57,539 nucleotides of DNA from an uncultured Ruminococcus sp. (GTDB lineage Bacteria > Bacillota > Clostridia > Oscillospirales > Ruminococcaceae). The position numbers were made by a program, and so were the translations under genes. Shown in pieces: positions 25,996 through 34,708 of this stretch. Within the stretch, counting starts at the first letter, position 1; the number at the start of each line of letters is the position of its first letter. The notes under the pieces were generated by a model. That model saw only the letters and a program-made list of their open reading frames with translations, was not told where the DNA came from and made no database searches. The stretch lies in contig CANOIR010000012.1 of assembly GCA_947566125.1 (NCBI GenBank), forward strand, positions 1-57,539, given 5' to 3'.

Positions 25996-28551
25996 TTAGT
26001 TATCTTTTATCTTTAATAATCGATAGCCGGAAGTTTTTATAGTATTTTTCAAAACTGAATTATCTACATCACTAAGAAGTGTTACCGAAACAGTTCCCGT
26101 TTTATAGTCCGGAGTGGCAGATTGTATCTGAGGTAATTTTTCTAAAGCGTCTTTTACTCTTGTTTCACAGTGATCGCACATCATACCTTTTACAACAAGT
26201 GTTATTGTTATATTTGAATTTTCATTTTGCATTATATTTTGTGTTATAATACTATCTGACTTTTTCATTCTGTATTTTCTATCATGTTTTGTATTGTTTA
26301 TATTTTTTAAATTCAAACGCAATGCATTTGATACAACGCAGAAGCTTGATAGACTCATAGCAGCTGCACCAAACATCGGGCTAAGCTGCCAGCCAAATAT
26401 TGGGATCCATACACCGGCTGCAAGAGGTATTCCTATTATATTATAAATAAATGCCCAGAAGAGATTTTCGTGTATATTTTTAAGAACGAGCCTGCTAAGT
26501 CTTGTTGCTTTTGGAACATCTGAAAGTTTACTGTTCATCAAAACAACATCAGCGGCGTCAATTGCTATATCAGTACCTGTACCTATTGCCATGCCTATAT
26601 CAGCACGTGTAAGAGATGGTGCATCATTTATTCCATCACCGACCATTATAGTACTTCCTTGTGTACGCAGTTTATTTATAACAGATTCTTTTCCGTCCGG
26701 CTTTACCTCTGCAACAACTTCATCAACACCGCATTCTTTCGCAATAGCGGCAGCTGTACGGTTATGATCGCCTGTAAGCATGACCACATGGATACCCATG
26801 TTTTTGAGTTCTTTAATAGCTTCCGGACTTTCTTCTTTAATAATATCTGCAACAGCAATTATACCTAAGAATTTATTATTTTCAGCAAAAAACAGAGGTG
26901 TTTTTCCGCTTTCTGCAAGCATAAGTGATTTTTCAATAATTTCTTGTGGAACAGTAGTATAATTCTTTAAAAATTCCTCATTTCCGCCTATAAGAAATTT
27001 ATCACCTAAATATCCTGAAATTCCATTGCCTGTATAGGTTTTGAAATCAGAAATATTCTCAGATTTGATATGATTATTTTCTGCGTAATTTATAATTGCC
27101 TTTGCAATTGGGTGTTCACTTTTTGATTCAAGGGAAACAGCGATTTTCGCAAGTTCAGTTGCAGATATATTTCCATACGGCAGTATATCTGTAACAGCAG
27201 GTTTTCCGGTTGTAATAGTTCCGGTCTTATCAAGTGCAATTATTTTAACACGACCTGTTTGTTCAAGTGCAGCGGCTGTTTTAAAAAGTATTCCATTTCC
27301 GGCACCAATGCCGCTTCCAACCATAATAGCAACAGGCGTAGCAAGTCCTAATGCACACGGACAGCTTATTACAAGTACGGATATAGCTCTTGCAAGTGCA
27401 AAGCCATATGTTTGACCGCAAACCATCCATACAATAAAAGTTATTACAGCAATTGCCATTACAGTTGGAACAAATACACCTGAAACACGGTCAGCCGCTT
27501 TTGAAATAGGTGCTTTTGATGATGCAGCATCACTTACCATACGTATAATTTGTGATAGGGTAGTGTCTTCTCCAATGCGCATTGCTTTGCAACGTAAAAA
27601 TCCGGATTGGTTTATAGTTGCTGCTGAAATATTATCTCCGTTTATTTTATCTATGGGAATGCTTTCTCCTGTAAGAGCTGATTCATCAACAGCACTTATT
27701 CCTTCAATAACAACACCGTCAACAGGAATGCTTTCACCGGGTCTTACAATAAAAACATCTCCGACATTTACATTTTCTACTGGTACAGTTACTTCTTCTC
27801 CATCTTTAATAATAGTTGCATTTTTGGGTGCAAGCTGTATAAGTTTTTTTATTGCATTAGTTGTTCTGCCCTTTGAATATGCTTCCAGCATTTTTCCCAC
27901 TGTTATAAGTGTGAGTATCATTGCAGCAGATTCAAAATAGAAATCATGCAGATAATGCATTGCCGATTCAGCTCCATTTTTTAAAGCTGAATCGCTCATA
28001 GCATATAGTACAAATAGGCTGTATGCAAATGATGCTCCAGAGCCTAAAGCCACAAGTGTATCCATATTTGGAGCAAATTTGATTATGCCTTTGAATCCAT
28101 TTATAAAAAATTTTCTATTGATCACCATTATTATAATAGTAAGCAGCATTTCTGTTATTCCTGTTGCCAGTGGATTTGTGCTTAGAAAATCGGGCAGCCA
28201 CCAATTCCACATAACTCCGCCCATAGAAATGTACATTAAAATTATTAAAAATATTGCAGAATAAATAAGTCTTTTTTTCATTTTTAAAAATTCAGTTTTT
28301 TCCGCAGAATCATTAGAATCATTTTTATTTTCTATATTTTTATTTTTGTCTTTGTCTTTTAAAGATGCTCCGTATCCTGCATTTTGTACAGCTTTGATAA
28401 TATCTTCGTTCGAAGCACTTCCTTCTACATTCATAGAATTAGTGAGTAAATTTACGGAACAAGAAGTTACACCCTTAACTTTGCTTACAGATTTTTCCAC
28501 ACGAGAACTACATGCAGCACAGCTCATTCCAGTAATATTATAATTTTTCAT
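25996..28551 (-). CDS. copA: Copper-exporting P1B-type ATPase with N- and C-terminal metal-binding domains
   Basis: An 851-residue copper(I) efflux ATPase. The N-terminal HMA domain has GMSCAACSS at residues 8-16. About eight membrane helices include the metal path SCPCALG; the phosphorylation motif is DKTGT and the hinge GDGINDAP. After the last helix pair and a Lys/Asn-rich linker, a second HMA domain (GMMCDHCETRV) forms the last 65 residues, as if a CopZ chaperone had been fused to the end. It follows csoR by 11 bp, which supports Cu+ rather than Zn2+ or Cd2+ as substrate. Confidence 0.95.
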   Translation of the reverse strand: MKNYNITGMSCAACSSRVEKSVSKVKGVTSCSVNLLTNSMNVEGSASNEDIIKAVQNAGYGASLKDKDKNKNIENKNDSNDSAEKTEFLKMKKRLIYSAIFLIILMYISMGGVMWNWWLPDFLSTNPLATGITEMLLTIIIMVINRKFFINGFKGIIKFAPNMDTLVALGSGASFAYSLFVLYAMSDSALKNGAESAMHYLHDFYFESAAMILTLITVGKMLEAYSKGRTTNAIKKLIQLAPKNATIIKDGEEVTVPVENVNVGDVFIVRPGESIPVDGVVIEGISAVDESALTGESIPIDKINGDNISAATINQSGFLRCKAMRIGEDTTLSQIIRMVSDAASSKAPISKAADRVSGVFVPTVMAIAVITFIVWMVCGQTYGFALARAISVLVISCPCALGLATPVAIMVGSGIGAGNGILFKTAAALEQTGRVKIIALDKTGTITTGKPAVTDILPYGNISATELAKIAVSLESKSEHPIAKAIINYAENNHIKSENISDFKTYTGNGISGYLGDKFLIGGNEEFLKNYTTVPQEIIEKSLMLAESGKTPLFFAENNKFLGIIAVADIIKEESPEAIKELKNMGIHVVMLTGDHNRTAAAIAKECGVDEVVAEVKPDGKESVINKLRTQGSTIMVGDGINDAPSLTRADIGMAIGTGTDIAIDAADVVLMNSKLSDVPKATRLSRLVLKNIHENLFWAFIYNIIGIPLAAGVWIPIFGWQLSPMFGAAAMSLSSFCVVSNALRLNLKNINNTKHDRKYRMKKSDSIITQNIMQNENSNITITLVVKGMMCDHCETRVKDALEKLPQIQSATPDYKTGTVSVTLLSDVDNSVLKNTIKTSGYRLLKIKDN

Positions 28552-28562
28552 AAAGTCTCTCC

Positions 28563-28862
28563 TTATTTCATAAGTCTTTGTAAAGTTACAACAAGCTCAT
28601 CAATAACATCATCTTTACCTGCTCTTATATCATTTGCAACGCAAGTCCTAATATGATTTGCTAGAAGCTCTTTGTTAAAAGAATTTATAGCAGCACTTAC
28701 AGCTGAAGATTGAGTTAAAATATCAGTGCAATATGCATTGTTTTCAAGCATTTTCTTTATACCACGTATCTGACCTTCGATTCTGTTAAGTCTGTTGATA
28801 AGAGCTGAAAGCTCATTGTTTGAGCGTTCTTTTGTTTTTGGGGGTGTATATTCACAACACAT
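28563..28862 (-). CDS. csoR: CsoR-type copper-sensing repressor
   Basis: A 99-residue all-helical DUF156 repressor. The Cu+ ligand pattern of CsoR is present with exact spacing: Cys45, His70 and Cys74 (25 then 4 residues, as in the M. tuberculosis protein), separating it from FrmR/RcnR types. It should bind the GC-box palindrome in its own promoter and release it when Cu+ binds, switching on csoR-copA. The start ATG 28862 has AGGAGG upstream. The N-terminus carries two extra cysteines (MCCEY). Confidence 0.92.
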   Translation of the reverse strand: MCCEYTPPKTKERSNNELSALINRLNRIEGQIRGIKKMLENNAYCTDILTQSSAVSAAINSFNKELLANHIRTCVANDIRAGKDDVIDELVVTLQRLMK

Positions 28863-28895
28863 ACATTTTACCTCCTAATATATTTTTGTACTTTT

Positions 28896-28924
28896 ATTAT
28901 ATACCCCTATGGGGTATTTGTCAA
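28896..28924 (-). promoter_or_regulatory. Sigma-A promoter of csoR-copA
   Basis: Leftward TTGACA (28924-28919), 17-bp spacer, TATAAT (28901-28896). The spacer is almost entirely the CsoR operator. Confidence 0.9.
28901..28917. promoter_or_regulatory. CsoR operator
   Basis: ATACCCC-TAT-GGGGTAT, matching the known CsoR GC-rich inverted repeat, lies between -35 and -10 where bound repressor would block polymerase. Confidence 0.85.
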
Positions 28925-28996
28925 GCCAGTGTTATCTAATATAAAGCTGAATAATAAATGGTATTTTGCATAATCTAAGTCAAAGGAGTGAGAATT

Positions 28997-29707
28997 TTGG
29001 TAGATATTTTAAAAATAATAATTACTTCAGCGATAAGCATAATTGTACTATTTATTTTGACAAAACTTATGGGAAATAAACAAGTTTCTCAGCTTAGTAT
29101 GTTTGATTATATCATAGGAATATCTATTGGTTCTATTGCAGCTGAACTTTCTACAGAACTTGAAAATCCTGAAAATACTCTGGCAGCAATGATCGTATAT
29201 GCAGTTATAGCATACTTTGTGTCTATTGTAACAGAAAAGTCCACTCATATGCGTAAAATGATTATAGGAAGACCGCTTATTCTTTTTGACAATGGCAAGC
29301 TGTATCGTAATAATTTTAAAAAGGCCCGTATAGATATAAGTGATTTTCTAACTCAATGTAGAATACAGGGTTATTTTGATTTATCTCAAATACAAACAGC
29401 TATTTTTGAATCCAATGGCTCATTAAGTATTCTTCCTGTAGAAGAAAACAGACCTATAGAACCATCTGATATGAATATGAAACCTATTCAGCAGGAGATA
29501 CTTGTAAATGTTATAATGGACGGTCATATAAATGATGAAAATCTTAAGCTTACAGGCAACGATGAAACTTGGCTTCAAAAGCAGATGAAAAGCAAGGGAT
29601 TTAATAATGCAAAAGAAGTTTATCTTGGTTTGGTAAATACTGTTGATAATACTACTCTGTTATATGCTTTTAATACAAGGGATAAGAGAATAGATCCATT
29701 TGAATAA
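28997..29707 (+). CDS. DUF421 (YetF/YrbG-like) membrane protein
   Basis: A 236-residue protein with three N-terminal membrane helices and two cytoplasmic YetF-type domains. The signatures are LFILTKLMGNKQVSQLSMFDYIIGISIGSIAAE, GRPLILFDNGK and LTQCRIQGYFDLSQIQTAIFE. Family members are common in spore-formers; some are linked to spores or stress, but no reaction is known. TTG 28997 is chosen because AAAGGAG lies eight bases upstream; a GTG at 28988 overlaps the site. Divergent from csoR, with its own terminator. Confidence 0.85.
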   Translation: MVDILKIIITSAISIIVLFILTKLMGNKQVSQLSMFDYIIGISIGSIAAELSTELENPENTLAAMIVYAVIAYFVSIVTEKSTHMRKMIIGRPLILFDNGKLYRNNFKKARIDISDFLTQCRIQGYFDLSQIQTAIFESNGSLSILPVEENRPIEPSDMNMKPIQQEILVNVIMDGHINDENLKLTGNDETWLQKQMKSKGFNNAKEVYLGLVNTVDNTTLLYAFNTRDKRIDPFE

Positions 29708-29736
29708 TATAAAAACCTGTTTAAATACTCTCTATA

Positions 29737-29784
29737 ATACCATAGGCTTGGGATAAAACAATTTAAGCCTATGGTATATTTTTG
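29737..29784 (+). terminator. Terminator of the DUF421 gene
   Basis: Perfect 13-bp stem ATACCATAGGCTT/AAGCCTATGGTAT (29737-29749, 29765-29777) followed by ATTTTTG. Confidence 0.9.
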
Positions 29785-29818
29785 TGAAAAAATGCAATAA
29801 ATAAAGTGCATTATGCAA

Positions 29819-29847
29819 TTGTAAAGTCTTTATAAGTGTGATAAAAT
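29819..29847 (+). promoter_or_regulatory. Sigma-A promoter of the pectate lyase gene
   Basis: TTGTAA (29819-29824), 17-bp spacer, TAAAAT (29842-29847), 64 bp before the ATG. A near-palindrome TGCATTATGCA overlaps the -35 and might bind a regulator. Confidence 0.6.
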
Positions 29848-29910
29848 ATAAACAAATAAGATTGCTTTGCAACTTTTTATATTTTATACAATGTTTAGGA
29901 GGAATTATTT

Positions 29911-32799
29911 ATGATAGGAAAAAGAATGCTTAGTGCTTTTCTATCCGCTGCTGCTTTGATAACAGCAATTCCGTTTAGCTTTGCAGGTCAAAATATAGAA
30001 GCATCCGCAGCTGCAAGTTATCCGGTACAGAAATTTCTTATGGGAATTTCAAATACTGATCGAAGTGTAAATGCATCTGGCACAGCTCTTAAGTCAGATA
30101 CTGCCAATGGAACAAATGCAGAAGAGTGGACGCTTAATTATGTAAGCAGTGGCGTTTATGAGATAGTCAGCACTGCAAGCGGAAACATTCTTACAAGCAG
30201 CGGAAATGGAGTAGTGCTTGCAAAAGATACAGACAGTGCTGCTCAGCGTTGGAAGATTGAAGGAGTGCAGAAGGATTTTGATGGATATTATTTGTACTAT
30301 AAGATTACAAGTAATGCTGATTCTTCAAAAGCTCTTACATTTAATCCAAATTCAAACAGTTTCACTCTGGCATCATATTCAGGTGATGGTTATCAAAAAT
30401 ATAAAATTAACCTTGAAGGTTGTGAAGGCTTTGCCGGAAATGCTATGTGTGATGAGGGCGAAAAAGCTTGTACAATAGGCGGATTATTTGGAGAAACAGT
30501 ATTTGTAAGTAATGATACTGATCTTATGAAATATCTTGATGATACAAAACCTTATACAATAGTAATAAATGGCAATATTGACATGAGATCTCATGGAAAT
30601 ACCAGAATTCGTGATAATAAAACTATAGTTGGTTCATATGGTTCAAGAACTATTTCAGATTCACAATTCCGTACTAATGATGCATATGGTGCAGAGAATG
30701 ACAGTCCAAGTGATAATATTATTTTTAAAAATATTGATTTTCAGGCTGTAAATGTTCCAAATAGGATTCTTATAAATATATGGTCATCTCGTCAGATTTG
30801 GATTGACCACTGTTCATTTACAAGTCATTTGAATTATGACAGAATGGGTAATGGTCAAGATGAAGTCGGTAAGTTTATCTGGATAAACACACCTTATGAA
30901 AGTTATTTAGATGCTAAAGATCGACTTCGCAGTCCGGATTATATTACAATTTCCTACTGCACACTTACAAATCGTTATTGGACAGTTGCTTATGGAACAC
31001 AGAATGATGAAATCACAAGATGTAGAACTACGCTTTGTTACAATAAATGGGATAAAGATGTAAGAAGATGTCCTCAGATAGGCAATGGCAACGGACATAT
31101 TTATAATAACTATTATGAGGGAAATGATTCTGGAAACGGAAGCGGTACATCTCAGATCATCGGTGGCGATGGTTCAAATATTGTAAGTGAGAATTGTAGA
31201 TTCCAGTCTTATGAAAATATATATCAATCCTGTATTTCTGCCGGTACTGGAAAAGACCCTTACCGTGACAATGGTTCATATTATTCTCAAAAAAGCAATT
31301 CTACTCCATCTAAACTTTCTATTAACATAAAAACACCAAGCACATGGTATCCAAATAAGTCTAATTATGGTTATTCACTCATTGATGCTTATAATACAAA
31401 GGGTTCTGATACAAAAGATTTTTGTAATACATATTCTGGATGCAAAGGCTCGGATAGTGCATTTAAATATATAACTGATAGTGATATGTCTAAATTTGTC
31501 GCAACGAAATATCCATCACCATTTCTTAAATCATTGACTGTAAATGAAAATGTAGCAGCTGTAATGGACACATCAGCAAAGTATATGTTTAAGAATGTTG
31601 GAAGCGGCTTGTATATGGAAGTTGAAGGTGCAAAAGCTGAATCAGGAGCAAATGTCCAGCAATGGGGTGCAGACGGCGAAGCAATTCATAATACATGGAA
31701 GCTTAGAGATGCAGGTGATGGTTATTATTACATTCGTTCATGCGTAGGCGATGGAAAAACATATTTCCTTGATTTATCACATGGCAAGGCTGATAATGGT
31801 ACAAATATAGGCATATGGACTAATGACGAATCTGATGCACGTAAATTTAAATTCGTTGATAACGGCGATGGAAGTTATACAATTTTAACTAAATCAAGTA
31901 AAGATGCAAGCTGTATTGCAGTTGAAAGTGATTCGACGAATTCAGGTGCTAATGTTATTCAGTGGCAGTGTAATGGAAAGGATTCACAAAAGTGGATCGC
32001 TGAAAAAATAACTATCAAAGACGGCGTTTCAATGGATGTAAGCAAGAACTATATGATTCAGAATGTAAATAGCGGTCAGTTTTTGGAAGTTAAGGACGGT
32101 AAAGCAGAAGTAGGAGCAAATGTTCAGCAATGGGGTGCAGATACAAGTACTCCGGCTGCTCATAATGTATGGCGTTTGAAAGCTGTAAATTGGGGATATT
32201 ATTATATATATTCCGGTGTTTCAGATGGAAATACATTGTTGCTTAATTGTGCAGATGGTAAAGATGGTTCTAATATATATCTTGATAATTTCCTGAATTC
32301 CAGTACACAGTATTTTAAATTTGTAGATAATGAAGACGGAACTTATACAATAGTTACACGTTCATCAAAAGATTTGTCTTGCGTGGAAGTAGAAAATGCT
32401 TCTACAGTTTCAGGTGCAAATGTTCAGCAGTGGTCTTGGAATGATAACAATTGTCAGAAATGGAAGTTGATTCCTGTTGATTATCAAATGCCGTGTCAGA
32501 CAACAACTACCACTACTACAACTACAACCACCACCACGACAACAACAACTACTACAACAGTTACCACAACGGCTATAACTACTGATACAACTGATAGCAC
32601 AACAACGACTCAGCCTATAGATGTTATGGGTGATGTAAATGATGATGGAGTATTAAGTATAGCAGATATAATAAGCCTTCAAAAGTGGATTTTAGCTATA
32701 AAGGATTCAAACATTGTCAATATGGCTGCTGCTGATGTTAATAAAGACGGCAGAGTTAATGTATTTGATTTGACTTTACTCAAGCAAATTTTTGTTTAA
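29911..32799 (+). CDS. Secreted dockerin-bearing pectate lyase (PL1) with ricin-type carbohydrate-binding domains
   Basis: A 962-residue extracellular pectin-degrading enzyme. Order: signal peptide (about 1-34), ricin-B-like domain (about 36-185), PL1 parallel beta-helix (about 190-520) with WIDHCSF from residue 297 and RRCPQIGNGNGHIYNNYYEG near 385-405, two tandem CBM13/ricin domains (about 551-705 and 707-860) that repeat GANVQQWGAD, a poly-Thr linker (about 862-900), and a type I dockerin (GDVNDDGVLSIADIISLQKWI then ADVNKDGRVNVFDLTLLKQI). It should cleave polygalacturonate by beta-elimination and dock on a cohesin scaffold. AGGAGG precedes ATG 29911. Confidence 0.93.
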   Translation: MIGKRMLSAFLSAAALITAIPFSFAGQNIEASAAASYPVQKFLMGISNTDRSVNASGTALKSDTANGTNAEEWTLNYVSSGVYEIVSTASGNILTSSGNGVVLAKDTDSAAQRWKIEGVQKDFDGYYLYYKITSNADSSKALTFNPNSNSFTLASYSGDGYQKYKINLEGCEGFAGNAMCDEGEKACTIGGLFGETVFVSNDTDLMKYLDDTKPYTIVINGNIDMRSHGNTRIRDNKTIVGSYGSRTISDSQFRTNDAYGAENDSPSDNIIFKNIDFQAVNVPNRILINIWSSRQIWIDHCSFTSHLNYDRMGNGQDEVGKFIWINTPYESYLDAKDRLRSPDYITISYCTLTNRYWTVAYGTQNDEITRCRTTLCYNKWDKDVRRCPQIGNGNGHIYNNYYEGNDSGNGSGTSQIIGGDGSNIVSENCRFQSYENIYQSCISAGTGKDPYRDNGSYYSQKSNSTPSKLSINIKTPSTWYPNKSNYGYSLIDAYNTKGSDTKDFCNTYSGCKGSDSAFKYITDSDMSKFVATKYPSPFLKSLTVNENVAAVMDTSAKYMFKNVGSGLYMEVEGAKAESGANVQQWGADGEAIHNTWKLRDAGDGYYYIRSCVGDGKTYFLDLSHGKADNGTNIGIWTNDESDARKFKFVDNGDGSYTILTKSSKDASCIAVESDSTNSGANVIQWQCNGKDSQKWIAEKITIKDGVSMDVSKNYMIQNVNSGQFLEVKDGKAEVGANVQQWGADTSTPAAHNVWRLKAVNWGYYYIYSGVSDGNTLLLNCADGKDGSNIYLDNFLNSSTQYFKFVDNEDGTYTIVTRSSKDLSCVEVENASTVSGANVQQWSWNDNNCQKWKLIPVDYQMPCQTTTTTTTTTTTTTTTTTTTTVTTTAITTDTTDSTTTTQPIDVMGDVNDDGVLSIADIISLQKWILAIKDSNIVNMAAADVNKDGRVNVFDLTLLKQIFV
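31562..32490 (+). repeat. Tandem duplication encoding two CBM13/ricin-like domains
   Basis: Two consecutive segments of about 465 bp (31562-32025 and 32029-32490) encode similar domains, each with a GANVQQW motif, an SSKD motif and a closing Q-K-W. They are diverged enough to be an old duplication. Confidence 0.75.
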
Positions 32800-32848
32800 A
32801 CTAGTCTTATATCAGCTTAAAAAGATGATTTATAATTTTATTGTAATG

Positions 32849-32886
32849 CGAGCAGGAATTGAAAAGTTTCTGCTCGTTATTTTTGT
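32849..32886 (+). terminator. Terminator of the pectate lyase gene
   Basis: 10-bp stem CGAGCAGGAA/TTTCTGCTCG with one G:U pair, followed by TTATTTTTG. Confidence 0.8.
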
Positions 32887-32939
32887 GTTCACTCATATGA
32901 ATTACATTTCATAATATGTAATTAAAGGTGGTGATAATT

Positions 32940-33137
32940 ATGAATCGGAACTGGAAATCATGGTCAAAAGCTGCTGCGGTGCGAGCAGTAAAAACCATTG
33001 CACAAACGGCAGTTGCTACCATTGGAACATCAGCGGTAATAGATGATGTTAACTGGTTAGTTGTATGTTCCGCTGCTGCTGTTTCCGGTGTTTTATCAGT
33101 GCTGACAAGTATTGCCGGATTGCCGGAAATCAAGTAA
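32940..33137 (+). CDS. Orphan phage holin (r1t-type)
   Basis: A 65-residue protein: a short basic N-terminus (MNRNWKSWSKAAAVRAVKT), one helix around residues 18-35, then DDVNWLVVCSAAAVSGVLSVLTSIAGLPEI. This pattern is characteristic of r1t-type phage holins, which make membrane holes for endolysin release. AAAGGTGGTG precedes ATG 32940, and a terminator follows at 33201-33226. There is no endolysin, integrase or other phage gene nearby. It could be a prophage relic or a holin kept for another export or lysis role. Confidence 0.75.
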   Translation: MNRNWKSWSKAAAVRAVKTIAQTAVATIGTSAVIDDVNWLVVCSAAAVSGVLSVLTSIAGLPEIK

Positions 33138-33200
33138 TATTATAAATAAACAAATAAATAAACAAAGTCGCTTGTTAAATGGATGAGCGGTATGTTTAAA

Positions 33201-33226
33201 AAGTCAAGCAAAAGCTTGGCTTTTTT
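33201..33226 (+). terminator. Terminator of the holin gene
   Basis: AAGTCAAGC/GCTTGGCTT stem with a 4-base loop (AAAA) and T6. Confidence 0.82.
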
Positions 33227-33418
33227 AATATAATTTCAAAATGTTATGTGATTTATAAATTTTCAAAAACAGGCAGATAATAGATGTATCAATAACGCAA
33301 AGATGAAAATAATATAGTTAAATGCAATGTGATATGAATAATATGCTAAAAAAATCGTATGTTAGAATAGAATTATAAAAACATTCGTTTTCTGAAATGA
33401 AAAGGAGGAAATCGATAT

Positions 33419-34705
33419 ATGAAAAGAAAACACATGGCACAGAGTCTTTGCCTTGCCATAACAGTGTTGTCTGCATTCCTTCTTCAGGGTTGTGGAAGAA
33501 CGGGAAAAAGTAATGGAGCTACGGAAGTTACAATGCTTCAATATAAACCGGAAGCTGTCGCAGCCTTTGAAGAGATGGAAACACGTTTTAACGAAACGCA
33601 TGACACGATTCATTTGAATATTGAATCTCCAAATGAGGCGATGACTGTATTAAAAACCAAATTCATCCGTGAAGATTATCCGGATATTGTAGGTATCGGC
33701 GGAGATATTAACTATTCCAATTTTCTGGATGCAGGTATGTTTATGGATATATCTGATTTCGAAGGGATTGTCAATATAAAGCAGTCCTACATGGATATTG
33801 AAAAAGAGCTGGAGTTTATTCCACAGAATGGCATTTATGCACTGCCATATGTAGCAAACTGTGCCGGAATTCTTTACAATCGAGATATGTTTGAAGAAAA
33901 CGGCTGGAAAATTCCTCAGACATGGAGTGAACTTTTGAATCTCTGTGAGGAAATAAAAAGCACTGGTATACATCCATTTTATTTTGGATTTAAGGATACT
34001 TGGACCTGTCTTGCACCATGGAATGCACTTGCAGTGGGACTAGCACCACCAGACACGTGCAGTAAGGTAAATGAGGGAATAACTACATTTACAAAAGAGT
34101 ACGCCGAAGTTGCTGATAAAATCAAAATTTTGACAGATTACTGTGAACCCAATCCATATGCCTATAGTTACAATGATGCGTGTACTGCATTTGCCAGAGA
34201 AGAATCAGCAATGTATCCAATTGGCAGCTATGCAGTTCCGCAAATTATGTCCGTAAATCCTGATATGGATATAAATTCATTTCCGTTTCCGGCAAATGAA
34301 AATGAAGCGGACAATGTATTAAATTCTGGTGTGGATTTGCAATTCTGTGTTATGAAGGAAACAGAAAACAAAGAAGCAGTCTATGAAGTTTTACGTTTTA
34401 TGTACAAGGATGAAACCATTCAGATATATCTTGACGATCAAAATGCAGTGCCGTGTAAAGAAGGAGATTTTACACTCCCGCCAATGCTGGACGGTATGAA
34501 GGATTACATTGACGCTGATAGAATGTCGGATTATCATGACCATTATTATCCAAGTGAAATGAGTGTAGATGCTATGATCCAGACATATTTGATGGATGAC
34601 AGCCCAAATGCAGCAGATAAATTTCTGTCAAAATTCGATAAAGAATGGAAACGCTATAACCGTGACCTGATTGAAAAGGTACAGAAATATAAAAAGGGAG
34701 AATAA
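33419..34705 (+). CDS. ABC sugar transporter, lipoprotein solute-binding protein
   Basis: A 428-residue family 1 extracellular solute-binding protein. The lipoprotein signal peptide ends in the lipobox LQGC with Cys25 as lipid site. The mature protein has the typical pattern VTMLQYKPEAVAAFEEMETRFNETH, YPDIVGIGGD, and GIYALPYVANCAGILYNRDMFEENGWKIPQTWSEL. It captures an oligosaccharide or glycoside outside the cell for the two permeases that follow. AAAGGAGG precedes ATG. The nearby pectate lyase and endoglucanase suggest a plant-derived sugar, but the sequence does not define it. Confidence 0.93.
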   Translation: MKRKHMAQSLCLAITVLSAFLLQGCGRTGKSNGATEVTMLQYKPEAVAAFEEMETRFNETHDTIHLNIESPNEAMTVLKTKFIREDYPDIVGIGGDINYSNFLDAGMFMDISDFEGIVNIKQSYMDIEKELEFIPQNGIYALPYVANCAGILYNRDMFEENGWKIPQTWSELLNLCEEIKSTGIHPFYFGFKDTWTCLAPWNALAVGLAPPDTCSKVNEGITTFTKEYAEVADKIKILTDYCEPNPYAYSYNDACTAFAREESAMYPIGSYAVPQIMSVNPDMDINSFPFPANENEADNVLNSGVDLQFCVMKETENKEAVYEVLRFMYKDETIQIYLDDQNAVPCKEGDFTLPPMLDGMKDYIDADRMSDYHDHYYPSEMSVDAMIQTYLMDDSPNAADKFLSKFDKEWKRYNRDLIEKVQKYKKGE

Positions 34706-34708
34706 AAA

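Noticed and set aside
32495..32600. ACN triplet repeat as a microsatellite or CRISPR-like array
   Set aside because: It encodes the poly-threonine linker before the dockerin, a normal feature of secreted Ruminococcus enzymes.
32800..33226. A prophage at the holin gene
   Set aside because: No integrase, terminase, capsid or lysin genes and no attachment-site repeats lie nearby; only a single holin gene is present.
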